Positions 1 through 7,222 of a DNA stretch of 64,000 nucleotides are shown here, piece by piece. The position numbers were made by a program, and so were the translations under genes. Source of the stretch: Pseudomonas pseudonitroreducens (lineage in GTDB: Bacteria; Pseudomonadota; Gammaproteobacteria; Pseudomonadales; Pseudomonadaceae). A model generated the notes under the pieces. It did not search any database. It was not told the origin of the DNA and worked only from the letters and a program-made list of their open reading frames with translations. The stretch's first letter is position 1; every line of letters begins with the position of its first letter. The stretch covers positions 434,001 to 498,000 of the forward strand of contig NZ_BQHJ01000003.1 of the NCBI RefSeq assembly GCF_021603645.1, in the 5' to 3' direction.

Positions 1-69
1 GAGGCGGAGAAAAGCGCTCGAGCAGATGGCTACAGACCTTGGGCGTTGTTGGATGTCATCGATGCTTAG
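1..69 (+). CDS. possible C-terminal tail of an upstream gene
   Basis: Frame 1 is open from the window edge to a TAG at 67-69 and would encode 22 residues ending WALLDVIDA. It is too short to identify and may be chance. It is listed only because a gene may enter from the left. Confidence 0.2.
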   Translation, partial: EAEKSARADGYRPWALLDVIDA

Positions 70-343
70 CAACAAGAGCTGGGTGAAAGCCCTCCATCGG
101 GATGAGTTCCGATCCATGTACTTGGTTGGAGTTATTAGATGGGCTGGGATCTACTAGCAACCCCGGCTAACTGAAGCGCGCATCACGGTTGACCTCCATC
201 CACAAATTTATGATATTTACGGGGCGCCGTGACGGTGGCGAATAAACCCTAGTTGAGTGAAGCATCCTGCCCGTCTCTGCATTGTCTTGTAGCCTTTCTT
301 TGGATGGCCTGCGAGCACTAGGGTCCGAACAGGCCATGAGAGA
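70..343. other. non-coding stretch upstream of the pentapeptide gene
   Basis: No open frame with a credible ribosome binding site and no strong hairpin was seen here. It presumably contains the promoter of the pentapeptide-repeat gene, but no convincing -35/-10 pair was found. Confidence 0.3.
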
Positions 344-1183
344 ATGGCCATGAGCAACCTTCCTGATACTCCTTCTTTTTCTGCTTTCAAAGCAGAAGCT
401 AAACGTCTGCACAGGAGCGCGCGAGAGGCCTGTCCCCAGGCGCTCGAATTGCTAGAAAAGTATAATTTTGGGCACATGGCTCGCGACGAAACGCCTTCTG
501 CCGTCAAGCTGCACCATTGCCAGCGTGCGCTTGCGGCCAGTTACGGCTCCGACTTCCAGACGTTGCAACTTGATGATCAACTGATCTCCAAGTACATCGC
601 TCATTGCTACAGTCGCGGTTACTGGAGCGTTCCTTACTCGTGCACTTTCAATCGGCCGAGATTCGCACTGCAGCTTGAAGCACTGCTTGAAGCGTTCAGC
701 GAAAAGGTCTCTCTGACCGAGGCTGCCTTGAGAAGAGATGTCGACTTCGCAGGCTTCCACTTCAGCGATCTGCTCTTCTCTCGCATCTCCACCGAGCTGG
801 ACTTGGATGGGCCACCCGACCTTGTTGGGATTCGCGCGCCGGGAGCCCTATTTGAGCAAGGTTGGCTGTCTGATGTAGAGAGCCTGAAGGGGGCCGACCT
901 GCGAGGCGCTAAGTTCTACTCCGTCACTGTTGACCCAGTCATCCTTCCAGGAGCGAATTGCTACCAAGCGGACTTCTCCGGCGCCGATCTGCGGGGTGCT
1001 GATTTTCGGCGCTCATACCTTCGCGGATGTGTGTTCAAGAAAGCGAAGCTTGATGGAGCGGATTTTAGAAACGCTGTCCTGTACGAATGCAATTTCACCG
1101 GTTCGACAGGTGAGTACCGCGCTGGGCGCGTGGATTCCAGTGACTGGGCCGTGCGTCCCTTGGGTAGGTACAAAGTTAGCTAG
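344..1183 (+). CDS. pentapeptide-repeat protein
   Basis: Predicted soluble protein of 279 aa. Residues about 180-255 hold A(D/N)LxG-type pentapeptide repeats (LKGADLRGAKF, GADLRGADFRRSYLRG, AKLDGADFRNA), which form a right-handed quadrilateral beta-helix in known members. The N-terminal half begins with a short helical region (FSAFKAEAKRLHRSAREA) and resembles no domain I can name. An alternative ATG lies two codons in, at 350. Pentapeptide proteins can mimic DNA, as Qnr and MfpA do on gyrase, or serve as structural scaffolds; nothing here decides the role. The gene stands alone ahead of a group of small genes. Confidence 0.75.
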   Translation: MAMSNLPDTPSFSAFKAEAKRLHRSAREACPQALELLEKYNFGHMARDETPSAVKLHHCQRALAASYGSDFQTLQLDDQLISKYIAHCYSRGYWSVPYSCTFNRPRFALQLEALLEAFSEKVSLTEAALRRDVDFAGFHFSDLLFSRISTELDLDGPPDLVGIRAPGALFEQGWLSDVESLKGADLRGAKFYSVTVDPVILPGANCYQADFSGADLRGADFRRSYLRGCVFKKAKLDGADFRNAVLYECNFTGSTGEYRAGRVDSSDWAVRPLGRYKVS

Positions 1184-1333
1184 AGATAGCCTGCTTTGGG
1201 GCTGATGGCGATTAATGCCAAAAGCCCTCAATACCAAGGGATCCTTCTGAGACGAGGGTTCGCGTATTGCGCTGAGTCTTTCGCAATTGCGAGGCATACG
1301 TTGCTTACGTGCCACGTCGCGAGCGAGGGGCCG

Positions 1334-1555
1334 ATGGCTCAATCCGTCCTTAAGTGCAGCGGGATTCCTAACCCTGATTCGACCTCCGACTGGATGGGTT
1401 TAAGGAGCGCGGTTTTGAATAGCAAGGTGATGAAAGAGTTGAGGGAGATGGCGTTTCGGCTGCCCGCGTGGCGGTTTCTGCTGCTGAGCATGATTGCCCT
1501 GCTGGTTGCCGCTGGGTACCTGGCGGGTAACGTGCCGTGGGACAAGGTTTTGTGA
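1334..1555 (+). CDS. small protein with C-terminal membrane helix
   Basis: A 73-aa product. The frame is open further upstream, but the ATG at 1334 is chosen because GAGG lies 5 nt before it. An internal ATG at 1430 would give a 41-aa form. The C-terminal part (FLLLSMIALLVAAGYLAG) is a clear transmembrane segment preceded by an amphipathic basic stretch, so this is a tail-anchored or single-pass inner-membrane peptide. The family is not recognised. It could be a membrane component of the small locus running to 3164, or a small toxin-like peptide; there is no direct evidence for either. Confidence 0.4.
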   Translation: MAQSVLKCSGIPNPDSTSDWMGLRSAVLNSKVMKELREMAFRLPAWRFLLLSMIALLVAAGYLAGNVPWDKVL

Positions 1556-1629
1556 GCGTCCACTTCACCAGGTTGGCGCAGGAGAGGGCTGTCGATCCTA
1601 CTGCGCCTGCTCAGAGGAGATTTGCAAAG

Positions 1630-1788
1630 ATGATGACTGCCAAGTTTTTGTCAACGGGCTTGTGCCCCTCACAACTAGCTTTGCAGCAGTTTAACCTGCT
1701 GTTGAGGTTTCTGATTATTTCGAATAAAAAGCAACGTTTGGGAGGCAGATTGTCGCCCGCGGACGTCGAGGGAGACATCCATGCCTAG
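1630..1788 (+). CDS. hypothetical small protein overlapping the next gene
   Basis: A 52-aa frame starts at tandem ATGs, with GGAG about 10 nt upstream. It ends in a TAG that overlaps the ATG of the following gene (start at 1781), an arrangement typical of translational coupling. The product is mildly basic with a hydrophobic middle (FNLLLRFLIIS). No family is recognised. The overlap and ribosome binding site are the only support; it could equally be leader sequence. Confidence 0.35.
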   Translation: MMTAKFLSTGLCPSQLALQQFNLLLRFLIISNKKQRLGGRLSPADVEGDIHA

Positions 1789-2242
1789 AGCTGCGGTTAT
1801 CCCTACAGCTTTACCTACGGAGACGGAGATTGCTGCGGCTACAGGCGCGCTTCGTGTCTTGGAGCCACTGCTCTTGGCACAGAATGACCTGGACGTGCAG
1901 CTGGTTTGCTCTATTGGCGATAGCCAGCCTATCTCGGTGCCAACGCTGGCTCTGCGCTTGCTTGTGGATGTGGTGAATGAGATCGCCTCGGGCAACGCGG
2001 TTAAGGTCGTTCCCATCCATGCTGAATTGACGACTCAGGAGGGAGCAGATCTGCTCAATGTATCTAGGCCGCATCTGGTGAAGCTGTTAGAGGATGGTGT
2101 AATTCCTCACACGAAAACAGGCAGCCATCGGCGTTTGAAGCTCGCTGACGTGGTTGCTTACAAGCAAGGAAGGGAAAGGTTGAGCAGTGTTGCTCTGGAC
2201 CAGCTTACTGAGCAGGCGCAGGCGTTAGGTATAGGGTACTGA
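1781..2242 (+). CDS. excisionase-type HTH DNA-binding protein (antitoxin-like)
   Basis: A 153-aa protein. Residues about 85-135 form an HTH_17/MerR-like excisionase domain: ELTTQEGADLLNVSRPHL is the helix-turn-helix, followed by the wing GSHRRLKLADVVAYK. The N-terminal 80 residues are helical. Proteins of this build are usually antitoxins paired with a PIN-domain RNase. No PIN gene follows here; the next gene encodes an ATPase, so this copy is either orphaned or serves as the DNA-binding subunit of another system. GGGAG lies 6 nt before the ATG. The stop is 28 bp from the next start, so the two genes are probably co-transcribed. Confidence 0.65.
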   Translation: MPRAAVIPTALPTETEIAAATGALRVLEPLLLAQNDLDVQLVCSIGDSQPISVPTLALRLLVDVVNEIASGNAVKVVPIHAELTTQEGADLLNVSRPHLVKLLEDGVIPHTKTGSHRRLKLADVVAYKQGRERLSSVALDQLTEQAQALGIGY

Positions 2243-2270
2243 TGAACCTATCTACCGAGGCCATATTGCA

Positions 2271-3164
2271 GTGAATGTCGATCCGCTTCACTTCCCTCGG
2301 GCTGACCTTGCTGCTCAGATGGTCTTCATTTTTGAGCATCGTCTTCAGCCTGCTCTGACTCTTTTCGCTCCGGAGCAGAAGGGAAAAACAACTTTCCTTC
2401 AGCAAGATTTCATTCCCCTAGCGAGACAGTACGGCTTCTTGGTGGCCGTGGTGGACCTGCTGGCCTACCCGGATAGCCCCGAGCGGGCTATCGCAACGGC
2501 TATCCAAGAAACTGTTCGCGGTGCGCAGAGCCAGAGTCCACACTTGGTGCTGGTAAATGGCTTGGACCTCTTGGTGAGAAGGGTTAGGGCTCACGTGGGG
2601 GCTTATCGCGGCCAGGCTTCGTTAGCGTCTGGTGAAACCCGTGACATCAAGGTGCTGCTCGAGCAGTTCAATCAGGCGGCAATGGGTAGAGCTGTGTTAA
2701 TTATCGAGGCGGCTGAACACCTGGCCACTCGGGGAGTCTTCGAGAATTTCACGGCTAAATTGAGATCGCTCCTGCAGGCGCCGGACACTGGAGTTCGCGT
2801 CGTATTCACCGGGGCATCGCAGCGAGGACAAGCAGAGCTGTTTCGGCGCCATGATGCACCCTTCTACCAGTACGGCTTTGGCATGGATTTCCCAAACTTT
2901 GGTAAAGAATTCGCTAGCCAGTTCGGAGACAGATTCAAGGAGGCCACTGGGAAAGACTGGGATGTCGACTTGGCCCACCGTCTCTTTGTGAGGCACGGAG
3001 AAATGCCTGGATTCTTGAGAGCTCTCTACGAAGTTTCACTCTCTAAGGGCTTAGGTGTGAAGGAGGCTGCTGAAGTCGTACAGTCAACCGCATTACCGAA
3101 TCCTCAGACGACTCTCTGCTTCCGACTGAAAGCAGACGGTAGTAACGCTAGTTCAAAGACATAG
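2271..3164 (+). CDS. AAA-type ATP-binding protein
   Basis: A 297-aa P-loop ATPase. The Walker A is degenerate but recognisable (APEQKGKTTFLQ, residues about 33-44). The acidic Walker B-like strand is RAVLIIEAAEHL near residue 145, and a sensor-1-like strand RVVFTGASQRG follows near 180. The layout resembles archaeal-type/Orc-like ATPases (ATPase_2 group) and, more loosely, transposition regulators such as TniB or TnsC. The start is GTG, with GAGG 11 nt upstream; the nearest ATG, at 2242, runs into a stop. Four tandem repeats resembling transposase binding sites begin 17 bp after the stop. A mobile-element ATPase is therefore possible, but no transposase gene lies in the window. Confidence 0.6.
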   Translation: MNVDPLHFPRADLAAQMVFIFEHRLQPALTLFAPEQKGKTTFLQQDFIPLARQYGFLVAVVDLLAYPDSPERAIATAIQETVRGAQSQSPHLVLVNGLDLLVRRVRAHVGAYRGQASLASGETRDIKVLLEQFNQAAMGRAVLIIEAAEHLATRGVFENFTAKLRSLLQAPDTGVRVVFTGASQRGQAELFRRHDAPFYQYGFGMDFPNFGKEFASQFGDRFKEATGKDWDVDLAHRLFVRHGEMPGFLRALYEVSLSKGLGVKEAAEVVQSTALPNPQTTLCFRLKADGSNASSKT

Positions 3165-3180
3165 CTCTTCGCTGCTGCGT

Positions 3181-3271
3181 AATTGCATCGCACTTGACCA
3201 CCCAATTGCATTGCCGCTGACCAGTCAATCGCATTCGTGCTGACCACCGTTTGCATCCGAATTGACTTGTC
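3181..3271. repeat. four tandem ~23-bp repeats (transposon-end-like)
   Basis: Units at 3181-3203, 3204-3226, 3227-3249 and 3250-3271 share the pattern AATTGCAT followed by a variable stretch and TGACCAC. The first three are exactly 23 bp; the fourth is 22 bp and more diverged, and is followed by TGTCA-like sequence. Directly repeated transposase sites at one end, bounded by a terminal TG/CA, are known for IS21- and Tn7/Tn5053-type elements. I infer an element end pointing left. The matching opposite end was not found. Confidence 0.6.
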
Positions 3272-3617
3272 ACGCCGAAGAGGCGACCGGCAGAGAATTG
3301 AATCGGCCACTTGCGGACCTTTACGCGGAGCCGCTCTGGAAAAAGAGCAGCGCTTTCCGGTCAGAAAAAACAAACCCCCTGGTGCGCAGTACGGGAAGCT
3401 CCCGCCCGAGGCGTGGGGGTTATGGTCTGTCTGCATGATGCCACAGCTGGATTCACATTCAAATGGAACCAGCGCAGCACTTTGCCGGATTTTCCGTTAA
3501 TGGCTTGCTGACCTAGGTGAGAGGCAGCTACCGACCCAAAGCTGTCGTCCGCAAAATGCGGCTATCGGCCAAATCAGTTGCTCCAGGGCGGAAGCAAAAC
3601 CCTTTTGAGGCGTATCT
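3272..3617. other. intergenic sequence with no recognisable gene
   Basis: Open frames here lack plausible composition and ribosome binding sites. The stretch contains one member of a dispersed repeat (core GGCAGCTACCGACCCA at 3523-3538). Nothing else was recognised. Confidence 0.35.
3523..3538 (+). repeat. dispersed intergenic repeat, copy 1
   Basis: The core GGCAGCTACCGACCCA is identical at 4113-4128 and has one mismatch at 8808-8823. Downstream, copies 1 and 2 also share a looser TCGGCCAAA segment. Confidence 0.6.
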
Positions 3618-3998
3618 TCAAACCAGCCGAGATACCCAAGCACGGCCGAACTCCTGGAGTTTGGATTGCTCAATCCAGGCGAGGGTCTTTCGAATGCTCA
3701 GTGGGGTTAACCCGGTGGGGGACAGCCTCACACGGCCCTCTTTGTCGGGATAGCTGCACGACAGGCAGGCCCAAGAAAACCCGCCGGGTTTCCACCAAAC
3801 GGTGCTTCCGGCGCGCGCTTCGCCCAGGAAGCTAGCCACCTGTAACGCACACTGGTGCGGGACTTTCAATTGCCAATTGCCAGACGTGCTGATCTCGATA
3901 GAAAGCAGATAACCACCTGGGGCGCTTTGCACGCACATGTAGGTAGGGAACCACTTTCCTGCACTGCACGCAGTGACCAAAGCGGGTGACGTTTCCAT
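3618..3998 (-). CDS. hypothetical protein
   Basis: A 126-aa frame on the minus strand. The ATG at 3998 is preferred over the one at 4010 because GGAGG lies 5 nt upstream of it. The product has two Cys near the start (VTACSAGKW, YMCVQS) and a WACLSC motif around residue 83, followed by the conserved-looking end LSIRKTLAWIEQSKLQEFGRAW. Four paired cysteines could bind a metal. The family is not recognised. Composition is coding-like and distinct from the surrounding non-coding sequence. Confidence 0.45.
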   Translation of the reverse strand: METSPALVTACSAGKWFPTYMCVQSAPGGYLLSIEISTSGNWQLKVPHQCALQVASFLGEARAGSTVWWKPGGFSWACLSCSYPDKEGRVRLSPTGLTPLSIRKTLAWIEQSKLQEFGRAWVSRLV

Positions 3999-4112
3999 CC
4001 GCACCTCCATCCGTAGTGGTCATTGCAGCTTAGCGGGGCGGCGCGAGCGGCCAATCCTTAAATTCCGACTAATGAGAACGACACGCGTGGCCTCATCTGC
4101 GAGTTTCTGATG

Positions 4113-4173
4113 GGCAGCTACCGACCCATTGCGGCCGTTCGAAAGGGGCAGAAGTCGGCCAAAAGCGGCCACT
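4113..4173 (+). repeat. dispersed intergenic repeat, copy 2, with second module
   Basis: The first part (4113-4128) is identical to copy 1. The second part, 4147-4173, is matched in inverted orientation at 8122-8148 with 24 of 27 bases identical. The pair brackets the Thoeris and Ntn-hydrolase genes. Confidence 0.6.
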
Positions 4174-4299
4174 AGCGACCATCAAAAGTGGCTACAGAGC
4201 TAGGAGCAAATCAACCTGTGGATTCGCTCTTTCCAATCAGTTAGGTTTGATCGTATCGAACCCCCTCAAAGTCGTCCGCACCCAAGCAGGAGCTATGCA

Positions 4300-4803
4300 A
4301 TGGCAAGGAATGTTTTCTTCAGTTTCCACTTCAAGAATGATTTTTGGCGCACCCAGCAAGTTCGAAACATCGGTGCCTTGGATGGTCAGAAACTCTATAC
4401 GCCGAACGATTGGGAAGAGGTCAAAAAAAAGGGTAATCCAGCAATTGAAAAGTGGATTGATGACAGCCTGGTAGGGAAGACCTGTGTAGTCGTACTGGTG
4501 GGCTCCGAGACCGCAAGCCGACCGTGGGTGGTTAACGAAATCATCAAGGGTTGGAACGCGGGCAAAGGCGTCGTGGGCATTCGCATCAACAAGCTTCTAG
4601 ATGCAAATGGAAACTCTTCGGTAGCAGGCTCCAACCCTTTCGATCTGGTCACACTGAAGAACGGTACGGTGAGCCTTTCGAACTATGCCAGGCTGATCAC
4701 CCCCGTAGGGGCCGACAGCAAAGCGGTCTACGCATCGATCCAGGAGAACATTGAGCAATGGATTGAGGATGCCATTGCAGTCCGGAAAAACTACAAGCCG
4801 TGA
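4300..4803 (+). CDS. thsB: Thoeris TIR-like protein ThsB1 (DUF1863/MTH538 type)
   Basis: A 167-aa TIR-like protein of the MTH538/DUF1863 group (NVFFSFHFKNDFWRTQQVRN at the start; GKTCVVVLVGSETASRPWVV in the middle). The Glu in RPWVVNEIIKGW fits the catalytic acid of TIR NAD-processing enzymes. In Thoeris, ThsB senses phage infection and makes a cyclic ADP-ribose isomer from NAD+, which activates ThsA. The immediate downstream neighbour is a SIR2-SLOG ThsA, which makes the assignment firm. AGGAG is 7 nt upstream of the ATG. The gap to thsA is 39 bp, consistent with one operon. Confidence 0.88.
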   Translation: MARNVFFSFHFKNDFWRTQQVRNIGALDGQKLYTPNDWEEVKKKGNPAIEKWIDDSLVGKTCVVVLVGSETASRPWVVNEIIKGWNAGKGVVGIRINKLLDANGNSSVAGSNPFDLVTLKNGTVSLSNYARLITPVGADSKAVYASIQENIEQWIEDAIAVRKNYKP

Positions 4804-4842
4804 GGTCTGGATCAATCTCCGCACATTTGATGAGTGCTGACC

Positions 4843-6306
4843 ATGACTAAAGCGGCTTTGAACCGATTCCTCAATGAGTACCCTGATGCGCTGAACGATG
4901 GCGTGGGGGCGATTTTCGTTGGTGCCGGCGTCTCGATGGCGGCGGGTTACCCTTCCTGGGCAGAGCTGCTCAGTGACATCGCTGTAGAGCTTGAGGTTGA
5001 CTCGAAGAACGTCCACGACCTGGCGGCGCTGGCTCAATGGAGCATCCTGGAAAACGGTGGTGCCACACGTGTCCGCAATGTCATCAAGAACGAGATAGGC
5101 CCTGACAAACCTATCCCGGAGACAGTTGAGATCATCTCGCGGCTACCGGTCAGACATATCTGGACGACCAACTATGACCGCTTGATAGAGCGTGCGTTTG
5201 AATCCATTAGTCGCCCGCTCAACCCGATATCCAGCCCTAAAGATCTTGCCCTTAGGGTGACGCCTGGCGCAGTGCTGCTCTACAAGATGCATGGCTCTGT
5301 AGATCGCCTCGACGACGTCGTCATCTCCACGGACGACTACGAACTGTTTCGCTCAAAACGAGGCCAGTATCTGCCGCTGTTTCAAGCGCACCTGACCAGT
5401 ATGTCCATGCTGTTCATCGGCATCAGCTTCACCGACCCCAATGTTCGGCATGTCCTATCGCTGATCAGAGAAAGCTTCACCGATGCGCCGCCTGAGCACT
5501 TTGCCATCGTGCGTGCACCGCAGAAGTCCGACTTCAAGACTGAAGGGGAATTCGCAGCGCGCAATGCCCAGCACAAGCTGTGGGCGAAAGATTTGAAGCG
5601 CTATGGCTTGTTGGCGGTAGAGGTCAACGACTATGCCGAGATCCCGGCGCTTCTGCGTCAGATCGGAAAGCGAGTCGCTTCGCGCAGAATCTGGGTGAGT
5701 GGTAGCTGGCCTCTTGAGCGGGGAGGTTCGGAGTCAGCCGACATCCATGCGCTGGCTGAAGACATTGGCCGGCGTATTGGTGAGACAGGTCGCCACCTGG
5801 TGACTGGTGCAGGCCTGCTGGTTGGATCGGCGTCACTGTCGGGGTTCTTGGGAGCCCTTCGGCAAGGTGGCGGATGGGATCTGGAGCGACGGCTAATCGC
5901 CAGACCATTTCCTCAACCCCTGGCGGGAGCCCAGCCCAACAACGAAGAATGGGCTGCGCTGCGGCAGGAGCTTGCTCGACAAGCTGGTATCGCCATTTTC
6001 ATTGGCGGTGCGAAGCTGGCCGGCGACAAGTTGGAGGTCGCTCAAGGAGTGGAGCAAGAGTTTGAAGTTGCCAAGGCGGCAGGAGTATTTCTGCTCCCGG
6101 TAGGGGCGTCTGGTGGCGCTGCGAAGAAAATCAGTGACCTGCTGCTGGGATCAGAGCTCTCCTCATCTGGTCAGGACGCTGTAAGGCCCACGGATAAAGA
6201 ACTGAAAGTACTTTCTGCTCCAGGGCTCCTGGATAGCAAAGAAGGGCGGCGCAAGCTCGTTTCCCAGGTGTTTGAGATCATTGATCGAATAGCTCGTGCT
6301 ACCTGA
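4843..6306 (+). CDS. thsA: Thoeris effector ThsA (SIR2 NADase + SLOG/STALD sensor)
   Basis: A 487-aa protein. The N-terminal SIR2 domain begins AIFVGAGVSMAAGYPSW. The catalytic pair is visible as N110 in WTTNYDR and H150 in YKMHGS, close to N112/H152 of the Bacillus cereus enzyme. From about residue 280 a SLOG/STALD domain follows (RRIWVSGSWP, HLVTGAGLLVGSA, IAIFIGGAKLAGDK), which binds the TIR-made nucleotide. On activation the family depletes cellular NAD+ and aborts infection. The ATG at 4843 is chosen; a GTG three codons earlier is possible. It lies between two TIR genes. Confidence 0.92.
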   Translation: MTKAALNRFLNEYPDALNDGVGAIFVGAGVSMAAGYPSWAELLSDIAVELEVDSKNVHDLAALAQWSILENGGATRVRNVIKNEIGPDKPIPETVEIISRLPVRHIWTTNYDRLIERAFESISRPLNPISSPKDLALRVTPGAVLLYKMHGSVDRLDDVVISTDDYELFRSKRGQYLPLFQAHLTSMSMLFIGISFTDPNVRHVLSLIRESFTDAPPEHFAIVRAPQKSDFKTEGEFAARNAQHKLWAKDLKRYGLLAVEVNDYAEIPALLRQIGKRVASRRIWVSGSWPLERGGSESADIHALAEDIGRRIGETGRHLVTGAGLLVGSASLSGFLGALRQGGGWDLERRLIARPFPQPLAGAQPNNEEWAALRQELARQAGIAIFIGGAKLAGDKLEVAQGVEQEFEVAKAAGVFLLPVGASGGAAKKISDLLLGSELSSSGQDAVRPTDKELKVLSAPGLLDSKEGRRKLVSQVFEIIDRIARAT

Positions 6307-6330
6307 GTGCTCCCAAGTAGGAAGGATTCG

Positions 6331-6882
6331 ATGGCAAGGAACGTTACCAAAGCTGAACTTCGAGCTTTTACAGCAAACAGATCGCAGAGTGACCGCGAGA
6401 AGCTTCTGAAATCCAATGCATCAAGCAGTGGCACAAGCACATTCCTATCGCACTCCAGCAAAGATCACGAGCTGTTGGAGGGAGCGATGGAAGTGCTTCA
6501 CAACCACGGCGCACGGGTCTATATCGATGAAATTGACCCTGAAATGCCGCCCTACACCTCAGCAGAAACTGCTGCCTTACTTAAGCAGCGCATTAGTCAA
6601 ACAAGGCGCTTTGTTCTGCTGACGACCGAGAACAGCAAAGACAGTCGGTGGGTCCCCTGGGAGTTGGGCATTGCGGATGGCGAAAAGGGCTTGTTGAACA
6701 TTGCGCTCTTTCCAGCATCCGACAGCACCTACGATGACAATTGGACGAGTTGGGAGTATCTCGGCTTGTACCATCGAATCGTCTGGGGAAAGCTTTCAGG
6801 GTACGAAAATGAGCTGTGGATGGTGCTTGATGCCAAAGCAAATACAGCCGTAACGTTGAGAAAATGGCTTACGGGATGCTGA
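6331..6882 (+). CDS. second Thoeris TIR protein ThsB2 (TIR_2 type)
   Basis: A 183-aa protein with a canonical TIR domain starting STFLSHSSKDHELLEGAMEVL. It continues through ARVYIDEIDPEMPPYTSAETAALLKQRI, and the likely catalytic Glu is in SRWVPWELGIADG. It belongs to a different TIR subgroup from ThsB1, so the locus pairs one ThsA with two unlike sensors. Multiple ThsB genes per ThsA are known and are thought to widen phage recognition. The ATG at 6331 has AAGG 5 nt upstream; it lies 24 bp after the thsA stop, so it is in the same operon. Both thsB genes begin with the same six nucleotide-level codons for MARN, which may be coincidence. Confidence 0.85.
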   Translation: MARNVTKAELRAFTANRSQSDREKLLKSNASSSGTSTFLSHSSKDHELLEGAMEVLHNHGARVYIDEIDPEMPPYTSAETAALLKQRISQTRRFVLLTTENSKDSRWVPWELGIADGEKGLLNIALFPASDSTYDDNWTSWEYLGLYHRIVWGKLSGYENELWMVLDAKANTAVTLRKWLTGC

Positions 6883-7163
6883 ATCTTGGTGGCCTATAGA
6901 TGGCTATCGACACCCACGTCGCCGCAAAGCGCTTCAGAGCTTTAACGCCAACCAACTATGGATGCATATGCCTTGTGAACAGCAGAGGCCTCAATGAGTG
7001 GTTCAATGTTCACTTTTGGCCAAAAACTGAATTTTGATAAGGGTCGATAACAGCCAGAGTCAGATGCTTATCCCCGCAGCGATTAGATCACTATGGCCGA
7101 TAAAAAGATTAAAAACTATCTCTTCGCTCTGGGTGTTTATTTATTTTCTTTCGCTCGAACAAC

Positions 7164-7194
7164 TTATACACTAGGTTGGTATCCGTATAGATAC
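7164..7194 (+). promoter_or_regulatory. candidate promoter of the Ntn-hydrolase gene
   Basis: TTATAC at 7164-7169 and TATAGA at 7186-7191 are separated by 16 bp, about 30 bp before the ATG at 7223. An inverted repeat GTATC-N6-GATAC (7179-7194) overlaps the -10 box and could bind a repressor. It lies in an AT-rich stretch, so chance is possible. Confidence 0.4.
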
Positions 7195-7222
7195 TTACCT
7201 TTTCAATCGGCGGGTAAATTTC

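Noticed and set aside
3181-3271. Tandem repeats as a CRISPR array
   Set aside because: The repeats are contiguous with no spacers of constant length and differ from one another; cas genes are absent.
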